This document shows, piece after piece, positions 28,298-35,741 of a stretch of DNA of 64,000 bases. Numbering within the stretch: the stretch's first letter is position 1; every line of letters begins with the position of its first letter. Source of the stretch: Pseudomonas proteolytica (GTDB lineage Bacteria > Pseudomonadota > Gammaproteobacteria > Pseudomonadales > Pseudomonadaceae); contig NZ_VFEV01000023.1 of assembly GCF_007858275.1 (NCBI RefSeq), forward strand, positions 1 to 64,000, written 5' to 3'. The notes under the pieces were generated by a model. It was not told where the DNA came from. It did not search any database and saw nothing but the letters and a program-made list of their open reading frames with translations. Both the position numbers and the translations under genes were made by a program.

Positions 28298-29539
28298 ATG
28301 GCTTTGATCGTACAGAAATTTGGAGGCACCTCGGTCGGCTCTGTCGAAAGAATCGAGCAGGTCGCCGACAAGGTTAAGAAATTCCGCGATGCGGGCGACG
28401 ACCTGGTTGTGGTGCTGTCGGCCATGAGCGGCGAGACCAATCGCCTGATCGAGCTGGCCAAGCAAATCAGTGGTGATCAAGCTCCGCTGGCACGTGAGCT
28501 GGATGTGATCGTGTCCACGGGCGAGCAGGTGACCATTGCCCTGTTGGCCATGGCGCTGAACAAGCGTGGCGTTCCGGCGGTGTCCTACACTGGCACTCAG
28601 GTACGGATCCTGACAGACAGCGCGCATACCAAGGCGCGCATCCTGCAGATTGACGACCAGAAGATTCGTGGTGACCTGAAGGCCGGTCGCGTAGTGGTTG
28701 TCGCCGGTTTCCAGGGCGTTGACGAGCACGGCAATATCACGACCTTGGGCCGTGGTGGCTCCGACACCACTGGTGTGGCGCTGGCGGCGGCCTTGAAGGC
28801 TGACGAATGCCAGATCTACACGGATGTGGATGGCGTCTACACTACCGATCCGCGCGTGGTGTCCGTGGCCCAGCGCCTGGACAAGATCACCTTCGAAGAG
28901 ATGCTGGAAATGGCCAGCCTCGGCTCCAAGGTGCTGCAGATCCGTGCGGTGGAGTTCGCCGGCAAGTACAACGTACCGCTGCGCGTATTGCACAGCTTTA
29001 AAGAGGGTCCGGGCACCCTCATTACTATTGATGAAGAGGAATCCATGGAACAGCCGATCATTTCCGGCATCGCCTTTAATCGCGATGAAGCCAAGCTGAC
29101 CATCCGTGGCGTGCCAGACACCCCGGGCGTGGCATTCAAGATTCTTGGGCCGATCAGTGGCGCGAACATTGAAGTCGACATGATCGTGCAGAACGTTGCG
29201 CACGATAACACCACCGACTTCACCTTCACCGTGCACCGCAACGAGTACGACGCGGCCGAACGTATCCTGCAGAACACTGCCAAGGAGATCGGCGCCCGTG
29301 AGGTGGTGGGCGACACCAAGATCGCCAAGGTGTCGATCGTAGGTGTGGGCATGCGCTCCCATGCGGGTGTTGCCAGCCGCATGTTCGAGTCCCTGGCCAA
29401 GGAAACCATCAATATCCAGATGATCTCCACCTCGGAGATCAAGGTGTCGGTGGTGATCGAAGAGAAGTACCTGGAGCTGGCTGTGCGTGCACTGCATACC
29501 GCTTTCGAACTGGACGCGCCGGCTCGACAGGGCGAGTAA
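28298..29539 (+). CDS. lysC: Aspartate kinase
   Basis: Phosphorylates aspartate, the first step to lysine, threonine, methionine and diaminopimelate. 413 residues. The amino acid kinase domain begins ALIVQKFGGTSVGSVERIEQ and includes TTLGRGGSDTTGVALAA. Two ACT domains follow from about residue 265 and give feedback control. An in-frame internal ATG at 29045 (residue 250) sits 4 nt after AGAGGA and may produce a separate ACT-only beta chain. A strong terminator follows at 29552. Confidence 0.96.
   Translation: MALIVQKFGGTSVGSVERIEQVADKVKKFRDAGDDLVVVLSAMSGETNRLIELAKQISGDQAPLARELDVIVSTGEQVTIALLAMALNKRGVPAVSYTGTQVRILTDSAHTKARILQIDDQKIRGDLKAGRVVVVAGFQGVDEHGNITTLGRGGSDTTGVALAAALKADECQIYTDVDGVYTTDPRVVSVAQRLDKITFEEMLEMASLGSKVLQIRAVEFAGKYNVPLRVLHSFKEGPGTLITIDEEESMEQPIISGIAFNRDEAKLTIRGVPDTPGVAFKILGPISGANIEVDMIVQNVAHDNTTDFTFTVHRNEYDAAERILQNTAKEIGAREVVGDTKIAKVSIVGVGMRSHAGVASRMFESLAKETINIQMISTSEIKVSVVIEEKYLELAVRALHTAFELDAPARQGE
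29045..29047 (+). promoter_or_regulatory. Candidate internal start codon in lysC (beta subunit)
   Basis: GAAGAGGAATCC precedes ATG in the lysC frame, and the resulting 164-residue product (MEQPIISGIAFNRDE...) would consist of just the two ACT domains. Internal starts at this place make the beta subunit in Bacillus subtilis and Corynebacterium; use in this organism is inference. Confidence 0.5.
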
Positions 29540-29551
29540 CGCGTTGCCAGG

Positions 29552-29582
29552 AAGGCGCGGTTGATCCGCGCCTTTCTTTTTT
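29552..29582 (+). terminator. Rho-independent terminator of lysC
   Basis: AAGGCGCGG (29552-29560) and CCGCGCCTT (29566-29574) form a perfect 9-bp stem with a 5-nt loop, followed by TCTTTTTT. Confidence 0.9.
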
Positions 29583-29722
29583 GTCGGGTGAGGGTGCAGG
29601 CCTGTTCTTTTGTCCGCGCTCGACAATACTTAGGCATGTAGGGTCATGGCCGCTGGGTCATGGGGCCAAGGCCTTTTTTTGCAGACTGTTGTTCCCGAAA
29701 TGAAATGCGTGAGGAGAAAGGT

Positions 29723-29911
29723 ATGCTGATTCTGACTCGTCGATGCGCAGAAAGCCTGATTATTGGTGATGGCGAAATCACCGTGACCGTGCTTGGCGTC
29801 AAAGGCAATCAAGTGCGGATTGGGGTCAATGCCCCCAAAGAGGTGGCCGTCCACCGTGAGGAAATCTACCTGCGGATCAAGAAAGAGAAGGACGACGAAC
29901 CAAGCCATTAA
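29723..29911 (+). CDS. csrA: Carbon storage regulator, global RNA-binding protein
   Basis: 62-residue CsrA/RsmA dimer that binds GGA in mRNA leaders and represses translation of secondary-metabolism genes under the GacS/GacA-RsmY/Z cascade. The sequence MLILTRRCAESLIIGDGEIT and IRIGVNAPKEVAVHREEIY-type core is canonical, including the RNA-contacting residues L4, R7 and R44. ATG at 29723 is preceded by GAGGAGAAAGGT. An upstream in-frame extension is rejected on length. The position between lysC and tRNA-Ser is the standard Pseudomonas rsmA locus. Confidence 0.97.
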   Translation: MLILTRRCAESLIIGDGEITVTVLGVKGNQVRIGVNAPKEVAVHREEIYLRIKKEKDDEPSH

Positions 29912-29973
29912 TTTTTATCGTTTTTTATGTTTGCAAACGGGGATGAAGCTGGTTAATATACGCCCCGTGTTGC

Positions 29974-30064
29974 GGAGAGCTGGCCGAGTGGCCGAAGGCG
30001 CTCCCCTGCTAAGGGAGTACACCTCAAAAGGGTGTCGGGGGTTCGAATCCCCCGTTCTCCGCCA
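29974..30064 (+). tRNA. tRNA-Ser (GCT)
   Basis: 91-nt class II tRNA with encoded CCA. Acceptor GGAGAGC pairs with GTTCTCC; the long variable arm ACACCTCAAAAGGGTGT and T-loop GTTCGAATC are present. Anticodon GCT is at 30008-30010. Reads AGC/AGT codons. Confidence 0.97.
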
Positions 30065-30130
30065 TTATTTGCTTAGTACGTTGCAATCTGGTTTTTTCGC
30101 TAAGTTGTTGAAATTAAACGAAAAAATAGC

Positions 30131-30158
30131 TTTACATAGAGATTGAACGGCCTATAAT
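30131..30158 (+). promoter_or_regulatory. Promoter of the tRNA-Arg pair
   Basis: TTTACA (30131-30136), a 16-bp spacer and a perfect TATAAT (30153-30158), followed by GCGCGG, a GC-rich discriminator typical of stable RNA promoters. It lies 14 bp before the first tRNA-Arg. Confidence 0.8.
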
Positions 30159-30172
30159 GCGCGGCAACAAAT

Positions 30173-30249
30173 GCACTCGTAGCTCAGCTGGATAGAGTAC
30201 TCGGCTACGAACCGAGCGGTCACAGGTTCGAATCCTGTCGAGTGCACCA
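30173..30249 (+). tRNA. tRNA-Arg (ACG), copy 1
   Basis: 77 nt with encoded CCA. Acceptor GCACTCG/CGAGTGC, T-loop GTTCGAATC, anticodon ACG at 30207-30209 (expected to be edited to ICG by TadA). Identical to copy 2. Confidence 0.97.
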
Positions 30250-30321
30250 TTTAAGAGTTAGTTGCAGCAATGCAGGTAACTTGGCTCCAACCAGTTGTGA
30301 TCTGGTATAAAACCACAATCT

Positions 30322-30398
30322 GCACTCGTAGCTCAGCTGGATAGAGTACTCGGCTACGAACCGAGCGGTCACAGGTTCGAATCCTGTCGAGTGCACCA
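30322..30398 (+). tRNA. tRNA-Arg (ACG), copy 2
   Basis: 77 nt, identical to copy 1, 72 bp downstream in the same apparent transcript. Anticodon ACG at 30356-30358. Followed by a terminator. Confidence 0.97.
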
Positions 30399-30405
30399 TA
30401 CAAAC

Positions 30406-30432
30406 AAAAAGCCCGCCTAGTGCGGGCTTTTT
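30406..30432 (+). terminator. Terminator of the tRNA operon
   Basis: AAAAAGCCCGC (30406-30415) pairs with GCGGGCTTTTT (30422-30432) around a short loop. Confidence 0.92.
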
Positions 30433-30778
30433 GCCGTCTGGGGTTTTTATTTTCCTGTTGCGGGTCGAGTGTTTTTTGTTGGGCCTATCTCGGTCGCGCA
30501 TGTTTTTCTCTCGCCTATGTGTTTTCTTTTCTGTCGGTGTCGTCGCAGTTTCATACGTGCGGCCAATACTCAGCTTTGCTGCGCAAGCGCTTGTTCTTTC
30601 CAGTTTTTTAACGTTTAAAGCGGGCGCAACGTGTATCATTGCGCCCGTCAGCCCCGCCGGGGCTTGTGGAATACCTCCATGGACTTACCCAGTAGTTACT
30701 CAGTACCCCGTTTTACCAATCATGAATTGACTGATTGATCCTTCCGGCGTGCCCCGCTGCTGGGAGTGGAGTTCGCCT
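30433..30778. other. mgtE leader region with two stem-loops
   Basis: 346 bp, AT-rich in its first half. CGGGCGCAA (30621-30629) pairs with TTGCGCCCG (30639-30647), and AGCCCC (30650-30655) with GGGGCT (30659-30664). No T-run follows either. A magnesium-sensing leader is possible, but I do not recognise the M-box consensus. Confidence 0.4.
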
Positions 30779-32221
30779 ATGACCGAAGTAGAAGTAAAGA
30801 AAACACAAGAAAGCCTGCAGGATCGCCTGGCGCAAGTCGTCGAGCTGCTGCATCGCCAGCGTGTGGTCGAAGATCTGACCCATCGCCAGGAAGGTCCTCA
30901 TCATGACCGGGTCGAGAACCTGGTCCACCGGCAGAATCTCGTCGAATTGCAGCGCAAGCTCGATGACCTGCACTCTGCCGACGTTGCCTACATCCTTGAA
31001 GCCCTGCCGCTGGACGACCGTCTGACGCTTTGGCAGTTGGTCAAGGCTGATCGCGATGGCGACATCCTCCTTGAAGTATCCGACTCGGTGCGTGAGACCC
31101 TGATCGCCGACATGGACGATCACGAGCTCCTGGCTGCGGCCAAGGAGATGGACGCCGACGAGCTGGCCGACCTGGCCCCTGAACTGCCCCGTGATGTTGT
31201 CCATGAGCTGATGGAGACCCTCGACGGCCAGCAGCGTGAGCGAGTGCGCTCCGCGTTGTCCTATGACGAGGAGCAGGTCGGTGCGCTGATGGACTTCGAA
31301 ATGGTGACCATCCGTGAGGATGTCAGCCTGGAAGTTGTCCTGCGTTACCTGCGGCGCCTCAAGGAACTGCCGGGGCACACAGACAAGCTGTTTGTGGTCG
31401 ACTATGAAGGCATCCTCAAGGGCGTGCTGCCGATCAAGCGCTTGCTGGTCAATGATCCAGACAAGCAGGTGGCCGAGGTCATGGCCAGCGACCCGGTCAG
31501 TTTTCATCCTGATGAAGATGCCTATGATGCCGCCCAGGCATTTGAGCGTTATGACTTGATCTCGGCCCCGGTGGTCGACAAGAACGGCAAGCTTATCGGC
31601 CGTTTGACCATTGACGAGATGGTCGACCTGATCCGTGAAGAAAGCGAAAACGAAGTCCTCAACATGGCGGGTCTGCGTGAAGAGGAAGATATTTTTGCGT
31701 CAGTCTGGCGATCCCTGAGTAACCGTTGGGCGTGGCTGGCGGTCAACCTGGTCACTGCGTTCATTGCATCGCGGGTGATTGGCCTGTTTGAGGGCTCTAT
31801 CGAGAAGCTGGTGGCGTTGGCAGCGCTGATGCCCATCGTGGCGGGTATTGGCGGCAACTCGGGTAACCAGACCATCACCATGATCGTACGGGCGATGGCC
31901 CTGGATCAGGTGAGTACGGGCAATACTTCGCGCTTGATGCGCAAGGAATTGGCGGTGGGTCTGATCAATGGCCTGGTGTGGGGTGGTGTCATTGGTGTGG
32001 TGGCCTATCTGCTGTATGGCAGTTGGTCCCTGGGGGTGGTCATGACAGCGGCCATGACGCTCAACCTGTTGCTGGCAGCGTTGATGGGGGTATTGATCCC
32101 CATGACCCTGGCACGCCTTGGGCGCGACCCTGCGATGGGCGCCAGTGTGATGATCACCGCCATGACCGACAGTGGTGGCTTCTTCATCTTCCTGGGCTTG
32201 GCGACGATCTTCCTGCTCTGA
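30779..32221 (+). CDS. mgtE: Magnesium transporter MgtE
   Basis: Mg2+ channel of the inner membrane. 480 residues in the standard order: a superhelical N-domain (residues 20-150, 'DDRLTLWQLVKADRDGDILLEV'), two CBS domains that sense Mg2+ (about 155-280), a plug helix, then five membrane helices from about 315. 'PIVAGIGGNSGNQTITMIVRAMAL' and the C-terminal 'MITAMTDSGGFFIFLGLATIFLL' are pore signatures. The chosen ATG (MTEVEVKKTQES) lies ten codons inside a longer frame and follows GGAGTGGAG. The leader carries two stem-loops. Confidence 0.94.
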   Translation: MTEVEVKKTQESLQDRLAQVVELLHRQRVVEDLTHRQEGPHHDRVENLVHRQNLVELQRKLDDLHSADVAYILEALPLDDRLTLWQLVKADRDGDILLEVSDSVRETLIADMDDHELLAAAKEMDADELADLAPELPRDVVHELMETLDGQQRERVRSALSYDEEQVGALMDFEMVTIREDVSLEVVLRYLRRLKELPGHTDKLFVVDYEGILKGVLPIKRLLVNDPDKQVAEVMASDPVSFHPDEDAYDAAQAFERYDLISAPVVDKNGKLIGRLTIDEMVDLIREESENEVLNMAGLREEEDIFASVWRSLSNRWAWLAVNLVTAFIASRVIGLFEGSIEKLVALAALMPIVAGIGGNSGNQTITMIVRAMALDQVSTGNTSRLMRKELAVGLINGLVWGGVIGVVAYLLYGSWSLGVVMTAAMTLNLLLAALMGVLIPMTLARLGRDPAMGASVMITAMTDSGGFFIFLGLATIFLL

Positions 32222-32242
32222 CCCGCAGCTCGCTCCCACTTC

Positions 32243-32327
32243 TGTAGGAGCGAGCTTGCTCGCGAAAATCGTTAACGATAACGTCGGGCACCAATAGAAA
32301 ATCGGTCCCCTTGGTTTTCGCGCGTCG
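32243..32327. repeat. REP unit with degenerate partner
   Basis: TGTAGGAGCGAGCTTGCTCG followed by CGAAAATCGTTAACG. The inverted partner is reduced to GGTTTTCGCGCGTCG near 32313-32327. Confidence 0.7.
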
Positions 32328-32343
32328 TCCCTAAATTCCAGGC

Positions 32344-32370
32344 AAAAAAAAGCCAGCGCAAGGCTGGCTT
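32344..32370 (-). terminator. Terminator of amrZ
   Basis: On the minus strand GAAGCCAGCC / GGCTGGCTT-type stem (GCCAGCCTTGCGCTGGC) is followed by TTTTTTTT. It lies 18 bp past the amrZ stop. Confidence 0.88.
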
Positions 32371-32387
32371 CAGCTTTCAGTTGCCGA

Positions 32388-32714
32388 TTATTCGGCTTCT
32401 GCGGCTGCCTCGACGTCATGGGCAATCAGCGACACAAGCGCATTTTGCTGACGGTGGGACAGTTGGCGAAACCGCTGCAGCAGCTCGCGTTCGTGCAGTG
32501 ACAGCTCCGGGCTGTCCATGCGCATGCTCAGTTCGTCACCCAACGCGCCTTCCTGAATAAGGCTTTGCTCCATGCGCGCGATGATTTCAGAGTTCATGCT
32601 GCGGTGATGATTGCGAGCCACCTCGGCAATGCGTTCCCGCATTCCGTCTGGCAGACGTACGACGAACTTGTCAGCCGTACGGCTGGAATAAATTGCCTGT
32701 TTCAATGGGCGCAT
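32388..32714 (-). CDS. amrZ: Ribbon-helix-helix regulator AmrZ (AlgZ)
   Basis: 108-residue Arc-family regulator that in Pseudomonas controls alginate, flagella, c-di-GMP and iron genes. MRPLKQAIYSSRTADKFVVR and 'LPDGMRERIAEVARNHHRSMNSEIIARMEQSL' form the ribbon-helix-helix domain (residues 12-60). The C-terminal 'SPELSLHERELLQRFRQLSHRQQNALVSLIAHDVE' is the tetramerisation domain. It matches P. aeruginosa AmrZ in length and almost residue for residue as I remember it. A possible AlgU promoter lies at 32771-32798, and a terminator follows. AmrZ represses fleQ in fluorescens strains, which is functionally linked to the flagellar block nearby. Confidence 0.93.
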   Translation of the reverse strand: MRPLKQAIYSSRTADKFVVRLPDGMRERIAEVARNHHRSMNSEIIARMEQSLIQEGALGDELSMRMDSPELSLHERELLQRFRQLSHRQQNALVSLIAHDVEAAAEAE

Positions 32715-32770
32715 ATATTTAACCGGTTAGTTCAGGGGAGCGGTTTTTGGAATTGGCCGCAAGATGTGTG

Positions 32771-32798
32771 TTAGGACAAGGCTTGCGAACAAATGTTC
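32771..32798 (-). promoter_or_regulatory. Candidate AlgU (sigma-22) promoter of amrZ
   Basis: On the minus strand GAACAT-N16-TCCTAA resembles the AlgU/RpoE consensus GAACTT-N16/17-TCtgA. P. aeruginosa amrZ is AlgU-dependent, which supports the call. It starts about 57 bp before the ATG. Confidence 0.45.
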
Positions 32799-33115
32799 AA
32801 CCTGAATTGCAAAGAGGCCGCATCATGCCTCAAATTTGCCGGTTCCTTGGCGTCAATTCTGTGACAAATATTGAACTTACTAAAGGCGTTATGCCAGTAC
32901 TCATTTTCAAATTTGCGGACTGGTTGGAAAACTTTTCCACGCCGTAAACGCGGCGCGGGCTCTCGACGCGAGAGGGTTTTCGGGCGCACATCCTATAGCA
33001 ATGTGGCCTTTTGCCCTTAATTTTAAGACTAGTGGCAAATGGCCGATTTGCGAGCCGAGGCGACATAAGGTCGGGCGATAGGCGGGGGCTGGAGCGAGGA
33101 GGGTGAATCGGCTAT
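32799..33115. other. Intergenic region upstream of amrZ
   Basis: No gene recognised. A GC-rich patch CACGCCGTAAACGCGGCG near 32939-32955 could fold. The rest is AT-rich and may hold further amrZ control sites. Confidence 0.35.
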
Positions 33116-33295
33116 TCAGCGTAGGACCGGGTCGAATTTGAAGCGGCGCCCGACAATCGCGGCAATCACCCATGCGCTGGCGAAGACGGCGCAGGCGCCC
33201 AGAGAAAGGATCTGCCAATAATTCGACGTTGCGTTGAACCCCAGGATACCGGTGGCGATTGTCAGGGAAAGAAGCAACCAGGTGGTCTTGGTCAT
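33116..33295 (-). CDS. Small membrane protein, 59 residues
   Basis: Too short to stand out by length, but well formed. ATG at 33295 starts MTKTTWLLLSLTIATGILGF, a first membrane helix; a second follows (WQILSLGACAVFASAWVIAAIV), and the protein ends in a basic GRRFKFDPVLR tail. A two-helix inner-membrane protein with unknown function. It starts 11 bp after the stop of the preceding small gene (33307-33531), so the two probably form one operon behind a sigma-54-type promoter. Confidence 0.6.
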   Translation of the reverse strand: MTKTTWLLLSLTIATGILGFNATSNYWQILSLGACAVFASAWVIAAIVGRRFKFDPVLR

Positions 33296-33306
33296 GATCG
33301 GCTCGC

Positions 33307-33531
33307 TTAGAAAATCCAGTGTTCAGAAGTGCTGGTGGCCTGCGCACCCTGTGCCAGTTGGACAGAGGGTTGGCCATTGGCTGTCATCACCGCCAATTGT
33401 GCTCGCTGCTGGGTCTGGTGGCTGCCTGTGTGGCTGAGCTGTGCCGCATCGCTGTCGCTACTGTTCTGGAACTGGAACATCACCAGGACGGCCAGGGCCA
33501 GTGCGTTCAGAAGCAGGAGGGTGCTGTTCAT
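33307..33531 (-). CDS. Small membrane-anchored protein, 74 residues
   Basis: MNSTLLLLNALALAVLVMFQ is a single N-terminal membrane helix or uncleaved signal, followed by a Gln/Ser/Ala-rich soluble tail (SHTGSHQTQQRAQLAVMTAN). No family recognised. ATG at 33531 follows GGGGAAAC; a longer frame upstream lacks a helix-compatible start. Short distance to the next small membrane gene suggests a two-gene operon. Candidate -24/-12 promoter at 33580-33595. Confidence 0.6.
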   Translation of the reverse strand: MNSTLLLLNALALAVLVMFQFQNSSDSDAAQLSHTGSHQTQQRAQLAVMTANGQPSVQLAQGAQATSTSEHWIF

Positions 33532-33579
33532 GGGTGTTTCCCCGTGTTCATGTGCAGGACAGATTGATAAGGTAAAGAG

Positions 33580-33595
33580 TGCAGTCATCGTGCCA
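33580..33595 (-). promoter_or_regulatory. Candidate sigma-54 promoter of the two-gene small-protein operon
   Basis: On the minus strand TGGCACGATGACTGCA keeps GG and GC exactly 10 nt apart. It has the TGGCAC half intact; the -12 half CTGCA differs by one base from TTGCA. It lies about 49 bp before the first ATG. Confidence 0.5.
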
Positions 33596-33861
33596 GCTTC
33601 TAATTCGATAAAAATTCTTTAAAAACAATAGCTTATAAACGTTTCGCAAGTGCTGCTCGTTGCAAGATGCAATGATGGCCTTTTGTGTTAGTGCATTTTG
33701 CACGATGAGACTTGGCAGCCCTGTGGACCTGGGCCGGCCGTGGGTATGGAGTGGTGGAGTCTTACGCCTAAAAAGCTGACGGACGACATGACAAAACTCA
33801 CCTTGGCCGTTAACATGCACGCCGTCTGTCGCAGTGCAATTTGGCTCTGCGCCTGTCATTA
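33596..33861. other. Intergenic region before tRNA-Arg (CCT)
   Basis: AT-rich to 33650, then mixed. A small hairpin GTGCA-TTT-TGCAC lies near 33691-33703. I could not place the tRNA promoter confidently. Confidence 0.3.
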
Positions 33862-33938
33862 GTCCCAGTAGCTCAATTGGATAGAGCATCCCCCTCCTAA
33901 GGGGAAGGTTGGCCGTTCGAACCGGCCCTGGGACACCA
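33862..33938 (+). tRNA. tRNA-Arg (CCT)
   Basis: 77 nt with encoded CCA. Acceptor GTCCCAG/CTGGGAC, T-loop GTTCGAACC, anticodon CCT at 33896-33898. Reads AGG. Followed by a terminator. Confidence 0.96.
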
Positions 33939-33976
33939 TCTGCAGTTGCGCCGCCTAACCGGCCGTGACGTGAAAG

Positions 33977-34010
33977 AACCCCGACCAGATCGCTCTGGCG
34001 GGGTTTTTTT
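33977..34010 (+). terminator. Terminator of tRNA-Arg (CCT)
   Basis: AACCCCG-A-CCAGA pairs with TCTGG-CGGGGTT, followed by TTTTT. Confidence 0.9.
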
Positions 34011-34306
34011 GTGGGGGCCAGTTTTCTTAGCCGTCTGGCCAGTGCCTTCGGGCGGGTTGGCGAGATATATTGTCAAAACCTTGTACCTCGCCTCCTGTCT
34101 AGGTGCGTCTGACACGTATCTGAACAGCGAAGGAACTGTTGGGTCTCGAGTTCATCGAAGGCTGCATGCTTCGACGATCGCGAGGTTTGCCGGATCAAAA
34201 TACCCCTGGGTGCCGATGTAGTTGGGTACCTGGGTTTAACGACGCTTCGCCCTCAGGCTAGTCTGAATAGCCTGACACCCACTGCAAGGAGCCGCTCGGA
34301 CCGCCG
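34011..34306. other. Intergenic region before the MFS gene
   Basis: No gene recognised. A hairpin TCGAAG-N8-CTTCGA lies at about 34157-34176, without a T-run. Confidence 0.3.
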
Positions 34307-35680
34307 ATGCGCCAGATCTGGAAATCTTTTCGAGCCCTTTATTTCGCTTCCTTGATGATGCTGATCGGCTCCGGCCTGCTCAGTACTTACCTGGCCCTGC
34401 GCCTGGCGGCGGATAACGTCGACAGCCTGTGGGTCGGTGCGCTGATGGCCGCCAACTATTTTGGCCTGGTGCTGGGTGGCAAGATCGGGCATCGCCTGAT
34501 CGCCCGGGTCGGGCATATCCGTGCCTATGCCACTTGCGCCGGGATCGTCGGCGCGGCGGTGCTGGGTCATGGCCTGGTGGATTGGCTGCCGGCCTGGATC
34601 GTCCTGCGGATCATTGTCGGCCTGGGCATGATGTGCCAGTACATGGTCATCGAGAGCTGGCTCAACGAACAGGCGGATGCCAAGCAGCGCGGCGTGGTGT
34701 TCAGCGGTTATATGATCGCGTCGTACCTGGGCCTGGTGCTGGGCCAGTTGATTCTGGTCATGCACCCTCAGTTGGGGCTTGAGCTGCTGATGCTGGTGGC
34801 ATTGTGTTTTGCCTTGTGCCTGGTGCCGGTTGCCATGACCCGGCGTATTCACCCTGCGCCTTTGCATCCGGCGCCGATGGAGCCGCGCTTCTTTATCAAG
34901 CGCGTGCCGCAGTCCCTGAGTACGGTGTTGGGGGCAGGTCTGATCGTCGGTTCCTTCTACGGCCTGGCGCCACTGTATGCGGCTCAGCAGGGGCTGAGTA
35001 CCGAGCAGGTCGGTCTGTTCATGGGTAGCTGCATTTTTGCCGGACTGTTGGTGCAATGGCCGTTGGGCTGGCTGTCGGATCGGTATGACCGTGCGTTGCT
35101 GATTCGCTGTTTCGCCCTGGCCCTGGCGGTGGCTGCGTTGCCGCTGGCGATCATGACCCAGGTGCCGCTGGAAGTACTGTTTATCGCCGGCTTCCTGTGT
35201 TCATTGGTGCAGTTCTGCCTCTATCCACTGGCCGTGGCGTTTTCCAACGACCATGTCGAAGGTGATCGCCGGGTGTCCCTCACGGCAATGTTGCTGGTGA
35301 CCTACGGTGTGGGGGCGAGTATCGGGCCGTTGCTGGCGGGTGTGGTCATGAAGCTGTTTGGCAACCAGATGCTCTATGCGTTCTTCAGCTTGTGCGCATT
35401 GATCTTGGTCTGGCGCATTCGACCCAAGGCTGTGACCAACCTGCATCAGGTGGACGACGCGCCGCTGCATCACGTGGCGATGCCCGACAGCATGTCCAGC
35501 TCGCCATTGGTCGCCGCCCTCGACCCGCGTGTCGATGAACAGGTGGTCCAGGACCAGATGCAAACCGCCGTGCCTGAGCCCGAGGCCGAGCCTGAAGTTG
35601 CGCCGCAACCCGAGCCCGAGCCGCCGGAGCATCCCGACCCGGATGATCATCCGCATGACCTGAGCCGCGCCCGCCCTTGA
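34307..35680 (+). CDS. MFS transporter, YcaD-like, with acidic Pro/Glu C-terminal tail
   Basis: 457 residues. About 12 hydrophobic segments span residues 10-385. The loop 2-3 motif 'GGKIGHRLIARVGHIRAY' and 'GWLSDRYDRALLIR' after segment 8 are MFS A-like motifs. The last 70 residues are cytoplasmic and unusual: PEPEAEPEVAPQPEPEPPEH followed by a His/Asp-rich end. The substrate cannot be told from the sequence. AAGGAG precedes the ATG at a distance. The gene faces flgZ across a bidirectional terminator. Confidence 0.82.
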   Translation: MRQIWKSFRALYFASLMMLIGSGLLSTYLALRLAADNVDSLWVGALMAANYFGLVLGGKIGHRLIARVGHIRAYATCAGIVGAAVLGHGLVDWLPAWIVLRIIVGLGMMCQYMVIESWLNEQADAKQRGVVFSGYMIASYLGLVLGQLILVMHPQLGLELLMLVALCFALCLVPVAMTRRIHPAPLHPAPMEPRFFIKRVPQSLSTVLGAGLIVGSFYGLAPLYAAQQGLSTEQVGLFMGSCIFAGLLVQWPLGWLSDRYDRALLIRCFALALAVAALPLAIMTQVPLEVLFIAGFLCSLVQFCLYPLAVAFSNDHVEGDRRVSLTAMLLVTYGVGASIGPLLAGVVMKLFGNQMLYAFFSLCALILVWRIRPKAVTNLHQVDDAPLHHVAMPDSMSSSPLVAALDPRVDEQVVQDQMQTAVPEPEAEPEVAPQPEPEPPEHPDPDDHPHDLSRARP

Positions 35681-35685
35681 AGCAT

Positions 35686-35723
35686 AAAAAACGGGCAGTT
35701 CCCAAAGGAGCTGCCCGTTTTTT
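35686..35723. terminator. Bidirectional terminator between the MFS gene and flgZ
   Basis: AAAAAACGGGCAG / CTGCCCGTTTTTT form an almost perfect stem with A- and T-runs on both sides, serving both convergent genes. Confidence 0.92.
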
Positions 35724-35741
35724 ATGCCGATGGTTCGACGT

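Noticed and set aside
30173..30398. tRNA-Arg pair as an integration site of a genomic island
   Set aside because: No integrase gene, no tRNA 3' end repeat and no foreign cargo nearby; the downstream genes are core genes.
30431..30730. 99-codon frame between the tRNA terminator and mgtE
   Set aside because: Phe/Ser/Val-rich, no ribosome site, and it starts inside a terminator; better explained as leader DNA.
30433..30778. M-box (Mg2+) riboswitch before mgtE
   Set aside because: I could not find the conserved M-box core; only two simple stem-loops are visible.
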